Shown here: one piece after another, positions 7,734 to 16,989 of the stretch
Layout of the letters: every line of letters starts with the position of its first letter
How positions within the stretch are numbered: position 1 is the first letter of the stretch
DNA from: Bacteroidetes bacterium 41-46
Lineage (GTDB): Bacteria; Bacteroidota; Bacteroidia; Bacteroidales; UBA932
Assembly: GCA_001897515.1 (NCBI GenBank)
Contig: MKTA01000030.1
Location: 1 to 64,000 of the forward strand
Direction of reading: 5' to 3'
Length of the DNA: 64,000 nucleotides
Notes under the pieces: model-generated
The model's input: the letters and a program-made list of their open reading frames with translations, nothing else
Told to the model about the DNA's origin: nothing
Databases searched by the model: none
Program-made: the position numbers and the translations under genes

Positions 7734-9470
7734 TTACTTTTTATTGAAAAAAAATGACTTTTGTTTTTGTTTCATTATAGGTTTTTTTTCTACAAACATA
7801 TATTTCAATGTCTTAGGATCTATCCCTGAATAATAGATAACTGAAGATCTTGTCATAGGAGTTGGTGTAAAATCCTGGACTTGTTCTAATGCAATGTCTT
7901 TTAAATTAGGATTTTGAGCTAATTTTCTCATATCCTCCAGTTTGCAAGCAGGGTGGCTGGATATAAAGTAAGGAATAATTTTATGTCTAAGTCCTTCTTT
8001 TGATGTATATTCTGCAAACTCGTTCTTTAGCCTTTCAAATAGTCGGAAAGAAGGTTTTCCCATTGCTTTAAGCACGTGTTCTTCTGTATGTTCCGGAGCA
8101 ACTTTAAACCATCCGGATGTGTGGTTTTTTATAACTTTTTCAAAATAATCTTTTCCCGAATCATCTATAAAACCATTTTCGTTCAAAAAAAGATCATATC
8201 TAATGCCGCTTCCAATAAACGCTCTTCTGATACCCTTTATTTCACATACTCGTTCATAAAGTTCAATTAATGAATTATGAGAGATATTCAGGTTAGAGCA
8301 TATCCCGGGAAATATGCAACTGTCTCTTCTGCATACGTGGCATTTGGTTAAATCTATTCCTGACATCTTATACATATTTGCTGAGGGACCACCCATATCA
8401 GAGATAACTCCCTTAAAACTTTCCATTTTTGTAATCTTTTCTGCCTCTTTGAGAATAGATTTCTCTGATCTTGATTGCACAAATTTCCCTTGGTGTGCAG
8501 ATATTGTGCAAAAAGCACAAGATCCAAAACATCCTCTATGAGTATTAATTGAGAACTTAATCATCTCATAAGCAGGAATATGTTTATATCCATATCTTGG
8601 GTGAGGTTTTCTGGTATATGGAAGATCATATATTTCATCAATCTCTTTAGAGGATAGCTGGGGCCATGGAGGAGTGACATGTACGAAAATGTCATTGTAT
8701 GGCTCAATTAAATGTTTAGGACTCCATGAGTTTGATTCGCTCTCAATTATTCTAAAATTATCTGCAAAGACTCTACTGTTTTTTTTACATTCTTCAAATG
8801 AACCTAGAGTGATTGATTCACGAAAAAATGACTCAGCCTTATTAGAAATATATGCAATCTGATTTGTTCTCCTGATGACCTCTTCACTAACTCCTTCAGA
8901 AATTTTGTATGCTAATTCAACTATACTCTTCTCCCCCATGCCGTAAACTAGCCAATCTGCTCCTGAGTCAATCAAAACTGATGGCTTAATGCAGTTTTGC
9001 CAATAGTCGTAATGTGTAAATCTCCTTAGTGAGGCCTCAACACCACCTATCACAACTGGTTTATCTGGATATAGTTCCTTTAAGATTCTTGAATAGACCG
9101 TAACAGCATAGTCAGGCCTTCTCCCCGAGAGTCCATCGGGTGAATATGCATCATTGCTTCTTAATCTTTTATTTGCAGTATAATGATTTATCATTGAATC
9201 CATTACACCTGAATTCACTCCAAAAAACAGACGAGGTTCTCCCAATTTTTTAAAATCTCTAAGATCATCCCTCCAATTTGGTTGAGGGACAACTGCTACT
9301 TTATAGCCTTGATCAAGAAGTACTCTGGCAATTACAGCTGTCCCAAAAGAGGGGTGGTCAATAAATGCATCACCTGTGACAAGTATTATATCGGCGAAAT
9401 CCCATCCTAATGCCTTCATCTCTTTTTTAGATGTCGGTATAGGAAAACAATCTGAAATTTTACTATCCAT
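7734..9470 (-). CDS. ygiQ: YgiQ family radical SAM protein
   Basis: 578 residues, matching the YgiQ/UPF0313 family of radical SAM enzymes of unknown reaction. The 4Fe-4S cluster motif CxxxCxxC is Cys314, Cys318 and Cys321. A cobalamin-binding-like N-terminal half (DIILVTGDAFIDHPSFG) precedes it, as in the family. The C-terminal DFTPTPMTRSSVIYYSG segment is the conserved family tail. It lies 7 bases after argS in the same direction, so the two are probably co-transcribed. Confidence 0.9.
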   Translation of the reverse strand: MDSKISDCFPIPTSKKEMKALGWDFADIILVTGDAFIDHPSFGTAVIARVLLDQGYKVAVVPQPNWRDDLRDFKKLGEPRLFFGVNSGVMDSMINHYTANKRLRSNDAYSPDGLSGRRPDYAVTVYSRILKELYPDKPVVIGGVEASLRRFTHYDYWQNCIKPSVLIDSGADWLVYGMGEKSIVELAYKISEGVSEEVIRRTNQIAYISNKAESFFRESITLGSFEECKKNSRVFADNFRIIESESNSWSPKHLIEPYNDIFVHVTPPWPQLSSKEIDEIYDLPYTRKPHPRYGYKHIPAYEMIKFSINTHRGCFGSCAFCTISAHQGKFVQSRSEKSILKEAEKITKMESFKGVISDMGGPSANMYKMSGIDLTKCHVCRRDSCIFPGICSNLNISHNSLIELYERVCEIKGIRRAFIGSGIRYDLFLNENGFIDDSGKDYFEKVIKNHTSGWFKVAPEHTEEHVLKAMGKPSFRLFERLKNEFAEYTSKEGLRHKIIPYFISSHPACKLEDMRKLAQNPNLKDIALEQVQDFTPTPMTRSSVIYYSGIDPKTLKYMFVEKKPIMKQKQKSFFFNKK

Positions 9471-9477
9471 TTAATAA

Positions 9478-11256
9478 TTACATCCTTTCCGGAAGTTCAA
9501 TTCCCAGTATACTCATACCTTTTGAAAGAACTTTGGCAATAGTATCAATAAGAATTAATCTCTGCGATTTAACGTGTTCATTACTCTCTTTAAGAATTGT
9601 AACCTCATGGTAATATCTGTTGAATTCTTTTGCCAAATCATAGCAATAGTTTGCAACTATAGCTGGAGAGTGAGCCTCGCCGGCCTCAGCAATTTTAACA
9701 GGGAAATTATTAAGGATCTTAATTATCTCTATCTCAACTGGTACAATGTGTGCATTGGTAAACTTTATATCAATGCCACTCTCCGTAGCTTTCCTCAATA
9801 TTGACTTAATCCTAGCATGTGTGTACTGTATAAAAGGGCCGGTGTTGCCGTTAAAATCAATCGATTCTTTCGGGTCAAAAAGCATAGTCTTTCTAGGGTC
9901 AACCTTTAGTATAAAATATTTGAGAGCACCAAGGCCCAGCATTTCAAATAACTTTTGTTGCTCCTGTTCTGTCATATTCTCAAGTTTTCCTAACTCAAGC
10001 GAAGTCTCTCTGGCAGTAGAAACCATATTCTCAATAAGATCGTCAGCATCTACAACAGTACCCTCTCTTGATTTCATTTTACCTTCAGGAAGTTCAACCA
10101 TTCCATAAGAAAGATGGTAGATTGATTCTGACCAGTCAAATCCCAACTTCTTCAGAATTAATTTAAGTACTTGAAAATGATAATTTTGTTCGTTGCCAAC
10201 AACGTAAATATGTTCGTCAAATCCAAATTCAGTAAATCTTTGATGAGCAGTTCCAAGATCTTGAGTCATATATACTGATGTTCCGTCAGATCTCAGTAAT
10301 AACTTTTCATCAAGGCCGTCATTTGTAAGGTCACACCATACAGATCCATTATCTTTTGCAGCAAAGACACCTTTCTTAAGACCATTTAACACCAGTTCTT
10401 TACCTAACAAATATGTATTTGACTCATAATAAGTTTTATCAAATGAGACTCCAAGTCTTTTATATGTCTGCTCAAATCCTTCATAAACCCATCCATTCAT
10501 TAATTGCCAAAGAGCGACGACCTCTTTATCACCGCTCTCCCACTTGACCAACATCTCCTGAGCCTCTTTCATCAATTTACTTGACTTCTCTGCCTCATCT
10601 CTATCCATTCCAGATTTGACAAGAGAATCAATTTCTTTTTTAAGCAGTTCATTGAAAATGACATAGTATTTGCCTACTAAATGATCTCCCTTTAATCCTG
10701 AAGCTTCAGGTGTCTCTCCATTTGATTCATTTTTCCATGCAAGCATAGATTTACAAATATGGATTCCTCTGTCATTTACAAGATTAACTTTTATTACCTC
10801 ATGACCGTTAAACTCCAATAATTTTGAAACGGACCATCCAAGCAAGTTATTTCTTATATGGCCAAGATGAAGAGGCTTATTAGTATTAGGTGATGAATAT
10901 TCTACCATAACTTTTTTTCCAGATACGGGTAATAGGCCCCAGTCATCTGAACTAGAGATTGCACTCAAACGCCCAAGCCAGTAATCATCTGATATTGTTA
11001 AATTTAAAAAACCCTTAACAACATTAAAAGAGGATATCTCTTTTACATTATCAAATAAGTATTTTCCAATATCTTCAGCTGTCTGTTCCGGCGACCTTTT
11101 TGATATCTTCAGTATTGGAAAAACTACTGCTGTCAGGTCTCCCTCAAACTCCTTTCTTGTTGACTGTACTTGAAGTAATTCACTGGATATATCAACTCCG
11201 TATAACGTTTTAACAGCCTTTGATAGATTTTCAGATATTAATGTTTCTAAATTCAT
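9478..11256 (-). CDS. argS: Arginyl-tRNA synthetase
   Basis: 592-residue class I synthetase charging tRNA-Arg. The HIGH motif is HLGH (130-133) after SSPNTNKP, and the KMSK region is replaced by GKMKSREGT, as is normal for ArgRS, which often lacks canonical KMSK. The N-terminal Add-1 domain and the C-terminal DALR anticodon-binding domain (end LGIELPERM) are both complete. Transcribed just downstream of the symporter gene (6-base gap). Confidence 0.96.
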   Translation of the reverse strand: MNLETLISENLSKAVKTLYGVDISSELLQVQSTRKEFEGDLTAVVFPILKISKRSPEQTAEDIGKYLFDNVKEISSFNVVKGFLNLTISDDYWLGRLSAISSSDDWGLLPVSGKKVMVEYSSPNTNKPLHLGHIRNNLLGWSVSKLLEFNGHEVIKVNLVNDRGIHICKSMLAWKNESNGETPEASGLKGDHLVGKYYVIFNELLKKEIDSLVKSGMDRDEAEKSSKLMKEAQEMLVKWESGDKEVVALWQLMNGWVYEGFEQTYKRLGVSFDKTYYESNTYLLGKELVLNGLKKGVFAAKDNGSVWCDLTNDGLDEKLLLRSDGTSVYMTQDLGTAHQRFTEFGFDEHIYVVGNEQNYHFQVLKLILKKLGFDWSESIYHLSYGMVELPEGKMKSREGTVVDADDLIENMVSTARETSLELGKLENMTEQEQQKLFEMLGLGALKYFILKVDPRKTMLFDPKESIDFNGNTGPFIQYTHARIKSILRKATESGIDIKFTNAHIVPVEIEIIKILNNFPVKIAEAGEAHSPAIVANYCYDLAKEFNRYYHEVTILKESNEHVKSQRLILIDTIAKVLSKGMSILGIELPERM

Positions 11257-11262
11257 TTCAGG

Positions 11263-12618
11263 TTATTGTTTATTGAAATATAATTTCATCTCCTTTTTTA
11301 CTTTTGGAGAGAGGACAATCAAAGTAAACATTGTTGGAATAGCCATTAGTGCATAGGCACTATCAATCACTCCGACAACAACATCAAGAGATATCATAGC
11401 TCCGACAATAAGCATAGCTAAGAAGAAATAGTTATAAAGATGCGCATACATTGCTCCAAAAAGATAATTCGTACACTTAACTCCATAATAAGAGTATGAA
11501 AACATTGTGGAGAATGCAAATATTACTGCCATACCAAGCAAAAGATAGTGACCTACACCAGGAATGGAGAGTTGGAATGAGTTCATGGCCATCTGTATTC
11601 CTTGAAGCTGAGATACTTCATAATTGCCGTTAACTAAAATTGCCAGGGCAGTAAGTGTACAAACCAATCCAGAATCAATTGATGGTCCAATCATTGCAAC
11701 AAGTCCCTCTCTTACAGGTTCAGTATTCTTTGAAGCCCCGTGCATCATTGAAGCTGTACCAACGCCTGCTTCGTTAACAAATGCAGCTCTTCTTGCTCCG
11801 ATAACAATTGCAGATCCTGCTAGCCCCCCCAGTCCAGCCTTAAATTGAAATGCCTCCCTGAAGATTGAAGCAAATACATCAGGAACGAAAGATATATGAG
11901 TAATTAATATATATCCAACCAATAAAAAATAGAGGGCAACCATAACAGGAACAAGTCTGGATGCAACCCTGGAAATTCTCTTAATACCTCCTAAAACTAC
12001 AAACGCAACAATCAGAGTCATACCGGTTCCAATTGAAAAACGTAATAGATTTGAGTTTTCAATTCCCATTGGAGTTGTTATAACAGTTGTTATAGCTTCT
12101 GTAAGTTGGTTGGCCTGCATCAGACACAAAGTTCCTATTAGACCAAATATGGAAAAAAAGACAGCTAATGGCTTCCATGAGGGTCCAAGACCCTCGGTAA
12201 TCATATACATTGGTCCACCCTGTACTTCGCCTGCAGAGTCCTTTCCCTTAAACATAATTGTCAGTGTTCCTTCAAAAAATTTAGTAGCCATACCAACTAC
12301 TGCGCTTACCCACATCCAAAAAATAGTACCTGGCCCTCCCATTGTTAATGCTACTGCAACTCCGGATATATTTCCCATCCCTACCGTTGAAGCAATTGCA
12401 CTAGCAAGAGCTTCAAACGAACTAATCTGGCCTGGTGCATCATCCTCTTTTCTTCTAAGGGATCTAATTGCTCTGCCGAAGTATCTGAATGGAACAAACC
12501 CAGAATAGACAAGGAACCAGAATCCTCCGCCTATCAGTAATAGAAAAAGGGGCAAACCCCAAAGCCAATTGCCGAAGGAGACTATTAGACCTCCTACATT
12601 CTGGAATAAATGAGACAT
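11263..12618 (-). CDS. Alanine/glycine:cation symporter (AGCS family)
   Basis: A 451-residue inner-membrane carrier with about eleven helices that imports alanine or glycine with Na+ or H+. The family core GNISGVAVAL and the later GARRAAFVNEAGVG segment are clear. The ATG at 12618 is chosen: an earlier in-frame TTG at 12642 falls inside the -7 box and cannot be translated from that promoter. First gene of a likely symporter-argS-ygiQ transcript. Confidence 0.9.
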   Translation of the reverse strand: MSHLFQNVGGLIVSFGNWLWGLPLFLLLIGGGFWFLVYSGFVPFRYFGRAIRSLRRKEDDAPGQISSFEALASAIASTVGMGNISGVAVALTMGGPGTIFWMWVSAVVGMATKFFEGTLTIMFKGKDSAGEVQGGPMYMITEGLGPSWKPLAVFFSIFGLIGTLCLMQANQLTEAITTVITTPMGIENSNLLRFSIGTGMTLIVAFVVLGGIKRISRVASRLVPVMVALYFLLVGYILITHISFVPDVFASIFREAFQFKAGLGGLAGSAIVIGARRAAFVNEAGVGTASMMHGASKNTEPVREGLVAMIGPSIDSGLVCTLTALAILVNGNYEVSQLQGIQMAMNSFQLSIPGVGHYLLLGMAVIFAFSTMFSYSYYGVKCTNYLFGAMYAHLYNYFFLAMLIVGAMISLDVVVGVIDSAYALMAIPTMFTLIVLSPKVKKEMKLYFNKQ

Positions 12619-12639
12619 ATAATATCCTGTTAGTTTTTG

Positions 12640-12647
12640 CAAAGATA
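12640..12647 (-). promoter_or_regulatory. -7 box for the symporter-argS-ygiQ transcript
   Basis: The minus strand reads TATCTTTG, a perfect TAnnTTTG, 21 bases before the ATG at 12618. No TTG is seen at the expected -33 distance. Confidence 0.5.
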
Positions 12648-12650
12648 ATA

Positions 12651-13880
12651 TTAAGAATCTAATGATTCTTCCAGATCATCCGATAAAGACAACTTTCGCG
12701 CTGATATACTGACGGAGGTCCCCTGTAACAGAAGAGATACGATTGTTACGAAAAAGACAATATCAAACATAGCCTGACCATTTTCAATTCCGGCTATTAG
12801 CGGATATGTTGCAAATACAATCGGTACAGCTCCTCTTAACCCTATCCAGGATACATAATGTCTCGCTTTCATGGAGAATCTTTTAAAAGGTGCCAGTGTT
12901 ATGAATACTGCCAGTGGCCTGGAAATAGCAATAAGTGCAAATGATATGAGAATGCCTGGTACGGCTATATCAAGAAGTTCGTTTGGATTAACAAACAGAC
13001 CTAATGTCAGGAAAAGAACTAATTGACTTAACCAGGCTATACTGTCAAAAAAAGTATATGCAGTAGGATCGCATTGAAATTTATTGTTGCCTATTACCAG
13101 CCCTGCAATGTAAACAGCCAGAAATCCATTTCCGCCAATCAACCCTGTAGCTGCCTGAGTAAAAAACAGTGATGCTAATAGCAGAACATGATACAAAGAT
13201 TTATTGTCAGTATTCAATCTTCTGATAAAGAATATTGCAAGTTGAGCAAAAGCATATCCGCATACCGCACCTATAGAAAATTGAATCAGAAAAGAGGAGA
13301 TAAAAGCTGACGCAGAGGAGTCCCCCGTAACCACCATTTCTAAAAAAATCAACATTAGCATATATGCCATAGGATCATTGCTTCCGCTCTCAAGTTCCAG
13401 CAAAGGTTTCAGATTCTCTTTTAAACGTATTCCCTTTGATCTTAATATTGAGAAGACTGAAGCGGAGTCTGTTGAGGACATAACCGATGCTAAAAGCATT
13501 GACTCGGCTATTGTTAAGCCCGGGAAAAATGATAGCATAGATGTAATAGCATATATAAGCATACCCGTGAAAAGGGTTGTCAGTAGCACTCCCAGTGTAG
13601 AGAGCAGCACTCCGGGAGCTATTACCGGTCTGATATCTTTGAACCTGGTATCCATCCCTCCAGAAAAAAGGATTATGCTTAATGCAACATTTCCAATGAA
13701 TTGAGCTATGTACGGACTGTCAAATTTAATTCCAATTCCATCACTTCCGAAAACCATCCCAACTGTAAGAAAAAGTAATAGTAAAGGGACACCAAATCTG
13801 TAAGCTGCCTTGCCAGCAACAATGCTTACAAAAATTAACACTGAACCGATTAACAGAATATTCTCAGCTGTAAGTTGCAT
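12651..13880 (-). CDS. NhaP/CvrA-type K+(Na+)/H+ antiporter, short form
   Basis: 409 residues forming a CPA1-type membrane domain of about 12 helices; the ESGSNDPMA stretch is the conserved ion-binding segment of this family. Relatives called potassium/proton antiporters usually carry a C-terminal TrkA-C/RCK domain and run to 480 residues or more. Here the protein stops shortly after the last helix (end SLSDDLEESLDS), so that regulatory domain is absent. Likely role is cation and pH balance. The ATG follows the terminator of the M3 peptidase gene. Confidence 0.85.
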   Translation of the reverse strand: MQLTAENILLIGSVLIFVSIVAGKAAYRFGVPLLLLFLTVGMVFGSDGIGIKFDSPYIAQFIGNVALSIILFSGGMDTRFKDIRPVIAPGVLLSTLGVLLTTLFTGMLIYAITSMLSFFPGLTIAESMLLASVMSSTDSASVFSILRSKGIRLKENLKPLLELESGSNDPMAYMLMLIFLEMVVTGDSSASAFISSFLIQFSIGAVCGYAFAQLAIFFIRRLNTDNKSLYHVLLLASLFFTQAATGLIGGNGFLAVYIAGLVIGNNKFQCDPTAYTFFDSIAWLSQLVLFLTLGLFVNPNELLDIAVPGILISFALIAISRPLAVFITLAPFKRFSMKARHYVSWIGLRGAVPIVFATYPLIAGIENGQAMFDIVFFVTIVSLLLQGTSVSISARKLSLSDDLEESLDS

Positions 13881-13893
13881 ATATGCAAATATA

Positions 13894-13926
13894 ATAAAAA
13901 AGGCCGGTAATAAATACCAGCCTTAC
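13894..13926 (-). terminator. Terminator after the M3 peptidase gene
   Basis: AGGCTGGTA and TACCGGCCT arms (13900-13909 with 13915-13924, one mismatch) around a 5-base loop, followed on the minus strand by TTTTTT. Confidence 0.75.
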
Positions 13927-13945
13927 AATCTGTAGGATAAAAAAC

Positions 13946-16051
13946 CTATTTGAGACCTCTGTTTTTCAGTAGTGGCTCAATTCCAGGTTCCTTGCCTCTG
14001 AAATTCACATAGAGTGTCATCGCTTCGTCCTGACCTGCTCTTTCAAGAATCTCTTTACGCAACTTATTTGCCACCTCTTTATTGAAAATATCACCTGTCT
14101 CAACAAATGCCTGATATGCATCGCTATCCAGAACCTCTGCCCATATGTATGAGTAGTATCCAGCTGTATATCCGCCTCCGAAAGTGTGGCTGAAATATGT
14201 ACTTCTGTATCTTGGAGGAATTTGGCTTATAAGACCCCTTTCAGAAAGAACTTTATTTTCAAATGCATTAACATCAAGATTAGCTGGGATCTCGTTTAAA
14301 ATATGGTAATCCATATCAAGTAGAGAGGCTGCAAGATACTCTGTAGTAGCAAAACCTTGACCATATTTGCCTGCATTGACGATCTTGTCTATGAGTTCCT
14401 GAGGAATTACCTCTCCTGTCTGGTAATGTTTTGCATACTCTTTTAGCACCTGAGGTTCAAAAGCCCAATGTTCCATTATCTGTGAAGGGAGTTCAACAAA
14501 ATCTCTTGTCATTCCTCCAACTCCGTAATAATTTACATTTTTCAGGAGGCTCGCCAAAGCGTGACCAAATTCGTGAAAATATGTCTCAACTTCGTCTGTA
14601 CTAAGTAATGCCGGTTCATCGCCATTTGGTCTTGTAAAGTTTCCAACTATCAAAACCAGAGGAGCTACTCTTTCTCCATTTTTGTAAGTTTGTGAACGGA
14701 AACCGCTGCACCACGCACCACCTCTTTTAGCTCCGGGACGTGCAAACATATCCATATAAAGAATACCAAGATGTGATCCGTCTGCATCTTTACATTCGTA
14801 AACAGTTGATTCTGCATGAGGCATCGGCAAATTATTCAGTTGTGTGAAAGTTATGCCGAAAAGTTGATTTGCCACATAGAATATTCCATCTCTTACATTT
14901 TCAAGTTTAAAATATGGTCTAAGTTGCGAATCGCTTAGGTCAAATTTCTTAGCCATAGCCTTCTCAAAGTAGAACCTCCAGTCAGCTGCCTCAAGATTTC
15001 CTTTCAAACCATCCTCTTTAGCGATAGCGGACATATCTGAGAGTTCCCTTTTTGCAGATGCAAGAGCTGGTGTCCATAGCTGGTTAAGCAGATTATAGAC
15101 ATTGTCAATATTCTTCGCCATCCTTGTCTCAAGCTGATATTGAGCAAAATTATCAAACCCCATAATTTTAGCTCTTTGAAGTCTTAAATCAATCAGCTTT
15201 TTAATAACCTCTTTGTTGTCAAATTCATTATTGTTATTGCATCTGTTTAGATACGCATCAAGGATCTCTTTTCTAAGTTCCCTGTTTTCAGCCTGCTGAA
15301 GAAAAGGCATAATGCTAGGGTTATCAAGTCCGAAAACCCATTTACCAGCAGTACTTGAGTCCTTTTGTCCCCTATTGTAAGCCGCAGTTTTTAATGCCTC
15401 TGAAAGACCTGCAAGATCTGACTCGTTTTCAATAACAAGTTTATATGAGCCAGTTTCAGCAAGCAGATTTTGTCCAAACTGAAGTTGTAATACAGAAATC
15501 TCTTCATTAATCTTTTTAAGTTCGGCCTTTTTATCTTCAGGAAGGTCTGCGCCACTTCTGACAAAACCTTTGTACATTTCATTCAGAAGTCTCATCTGTT
15601 CGTCGTTCAGGCCAAGAGAGTCCTTCATGTTATAGACAACTTTTACCCTCTCAAAAAGTCCCTGGTTCAAGCTAATCTCATTAAAGTGTCTGCTTCTTAG
15701 AGGAGACAGCTCTTTTTCAAGAGCGATTACATCTGCATTGGAATCTGTCCCACTTATATGAGAAAAAACAGGAGAGATCTTATCTAACAGAGCACCAGCA
15801 TTGTCATAAGCTACAATTGTATTCTCAAATGTAGGTGCCTCTACGTTGTTAACAATGGCATCAATTTCAGCTTTGTGTTGATTCATTGCCTCAACAAATG
15901 CCGGCATAAAATGCTCAATTTTAATTTTTTCAAATGGTGGAATTCCAAATGGCGTGTTCCACTCTTCAAGCAGCGGGTTTGTTCCGCCTTTTGGACTGCA
16001 CGAGGTCAAAATTGCTCCTGCTACAATCATTGCAAAAAGTAGTTTTTTCAT
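13946..16051 (-). CDS. M3 family dipeptidyl carboxypeptidase, lipoprotein
   Basis: A 701-residue zinc metallopeptidase of the thimet/Dcp type that cuts dipeptides or short pieces from peptides. The HEFGH zinc motif is at about 493-497 with the downstream Glu in the MTRDFVELPSQIMEHW segment. The N-terminus is a lipoprotein signal: a hydrophobic run ending LTSC with Cys18 as the lipidated residue, so it should sit on the periplasmic side of a membrane or on the surface. Its own terminator follows. It fits with the S46 and S9 peptidases in this window as part of peptide use. Confidence 0.92.
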   Translation of the reverse strand: MKKLLFAMIVAGAILTSCSPKGGTNPLLEEWNTPFGIPPFEKIKIEHFMPAFVEAMNQHKAEIDAIVNNVEAPTFENTIVAYDNAGALLDKISPVFSHISGTDSNADVIALEKELSPLRSRHFNEISLNQGLFERVKVVYNMKDSLGLNDEQMRLLNEMYKGFVRSGADLPEDKKAELKKINEEISVLQLQFGQNLLAETGSYKLVIENESDLAGLSEALKTAAYNRGQKDSSTAGKWVFGLDNPSIMPFLQQAENRELRKEILDAYLNRCNNNNEFDNKEVIKKLIDLRLQRAKIMGFDNFAQYQLETRMAKNIDNVYNLLNQLWTPALASAKRELSDMSAIAKEDGLKGNLEAADWRFYFEKAMAKKFDLSDSQLRPYFKLENVRDGIFYVANQLFGITFTQLNNLPMPHAESTVYECKDADGSHLGILYMDMFARPGAKRGGAWCSGFRSQTYKNGERVAPLVLIVGNFTRPNGDEPALLSTDEVETYFHEFGHALASLLKNVNYYGVGGMTRDFVELPSQIMEHWAFEPQVLKEYAKHYQTGEVIPQELIDKIVNAGKYGQGFATTEYLAASLLDMDYHILNEIPANLDVNAFENKVLSERGLISQIPPRYRSTYFSHTFGGGYTAGYYSYIWAEVLDSDAYQAFVETGDIFNKEVANKLRKEILERAGQDEAMTLYVNFRGKEPGIEPLLKNRGLK

Positions 16052-16077
16052 TAATGCTAGTTTATGGTTAATAATGT

Positions 16078-16938
16078 TTAGCCTAAATAGGATTTAAGAA
16101 GTTTACTTCTTGCACTGTGTCTCAGCCTTCTGATTGCTTTCTCCTTAATTTGTCTCACCCTCTCCCTAGTAAGTCCGAAGTGTTCGCCGATCTCCTCCAA
16201 AGTCATCTCAGTTGTTCCAATTCCAAAGAAATATTTTACAATATCTCTCTCCCTCTCTGTTAGTGTCGAAAGAGCTCTCTCAATCTCCTTATTAAGAGAT
16301 TCGTTCAAAAGACCTCTGTCTGCGTTTGGAGAATCTGTATTGGGTAAAACATCTAGAAGGTTGTTATCCTCTCCGTCAACAAAAGGCGCATCTACTGACA
16401 CGTGCCTGCCAGATACTCTCAATGTGTCTGCAATTTTTTCTCTTGGAATATCCAAAATGACAGCAAGCTCTTCAGGAGAGGGAAGTCTCTCATTCTCCTG
16501 TTCAAACTTTGACAGAGCTTTGTTGATTTTATTAAGCGAGCCCACTTGGTTTAGTGGCAATCTAACAATTCTGGACTGCTCTGCAAGAGCTTGCAAAATA
16601 GATTGTCTTATCCACCAAACAGCGTACGATATGAATTTGAATCCGCGTGTTTCGTCAAATTTTTCAGCTGCTTTTATCAATCCGAGATTCCCCTCATTGA
16701 TTAAATCCGGAAGACTCAATCCCTGATTTTGATACTGCTTAGCTACCGAAACGACGAAACGAAGATTGGCCCTGGTGAGTTTCTCCAAGGCCTCTTGATC
16801 TCCCTTTCTTATTCGCTGTGCTAATTCAACTTCATCTTCAACAGTAATAAGCTCCTCTCTACCTATCTCTTGCAAATACTTGTCCAAAGAGGCACTCTCT
16901 CTGTTTGTAATTGATTTTGTAATCTTAAGTTGTCTCAT
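16078..16938 (-). CDS. rpoD: Primary sigma factor RpoD/SigA (short Bacteroidetes form)
   Basis: 286 residues with sigma regions 1.2 to 4.2 and no region 1.1, the hallmark of the Bacteroidetes housekeeping sigma factor. Region 2 reads [18 protein letters not shown] and [14 protein letters not shown]; region 4.2 ends with the helix-turn-helix [20 protein letters not shown]. It reads the TTTG/TAnnTTTG promoters seen throughout this window. The gene has its own promoter of that very type, so it is likely autoregulated at basal level. Confidence 0.96.
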   Translation of the reverse strand: MRQLKITKSITNRESASLDKYLQEIGREELITVEDEVELAQRIRKGDQEALEKLTRANLRFVVSVAKQYQNQGLSLPDLINEGNLGLIKAAEKFDETRGFKFISYAVWWIRQSILQALAEQSRIVRLPLNQVGSLNKINKALSKFEQENERLPSPEELAVILDIPREKIADTLRVSGRHVSVDAPFVDGEDNNLLDVLPNTDSPNADRGLLNESLNKEIERALSTLTERERDIVKYFFGIGTTEMTLEEIGEHFGLTRERVRQIKEKAIRRLRHSARSKLLKSYLG

Positions 16939-16955
16939 GTATACATATTATCCTG

Positions 16956-16987
16956 CAAAGTTATAAAAAAATGGCAAAAGCAGCAAA
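16956..16987 (-). promoter_or_regulatory. rpoD promoter
   Basis: The minus strand reads TAACTTTG at 16963-16956, with TTTG at 16987-16984, 20 bases upstream. Both elements and spacing match the Bacteroidetes consensus; transcription would start some 10 bases before the ATG. The -33 part lies in the 3' end region of htrA's neighbour gap. Confidence 0.6.
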
Positions 16988-16989
16988 AT

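Noticed and set aside
12619-12642. TTG start for the symporter
   Set aside because: The TTG belongs to the -7 box TATCTTTG, so it would not be in the message.
12653-12670. Perfect palindrome AAGAATC-TAAT-GATTCTT as operator or terminator
   Set aside because: It is made up of the last codons and stop of the antiporter gene and has no T run; coincidence is likely.
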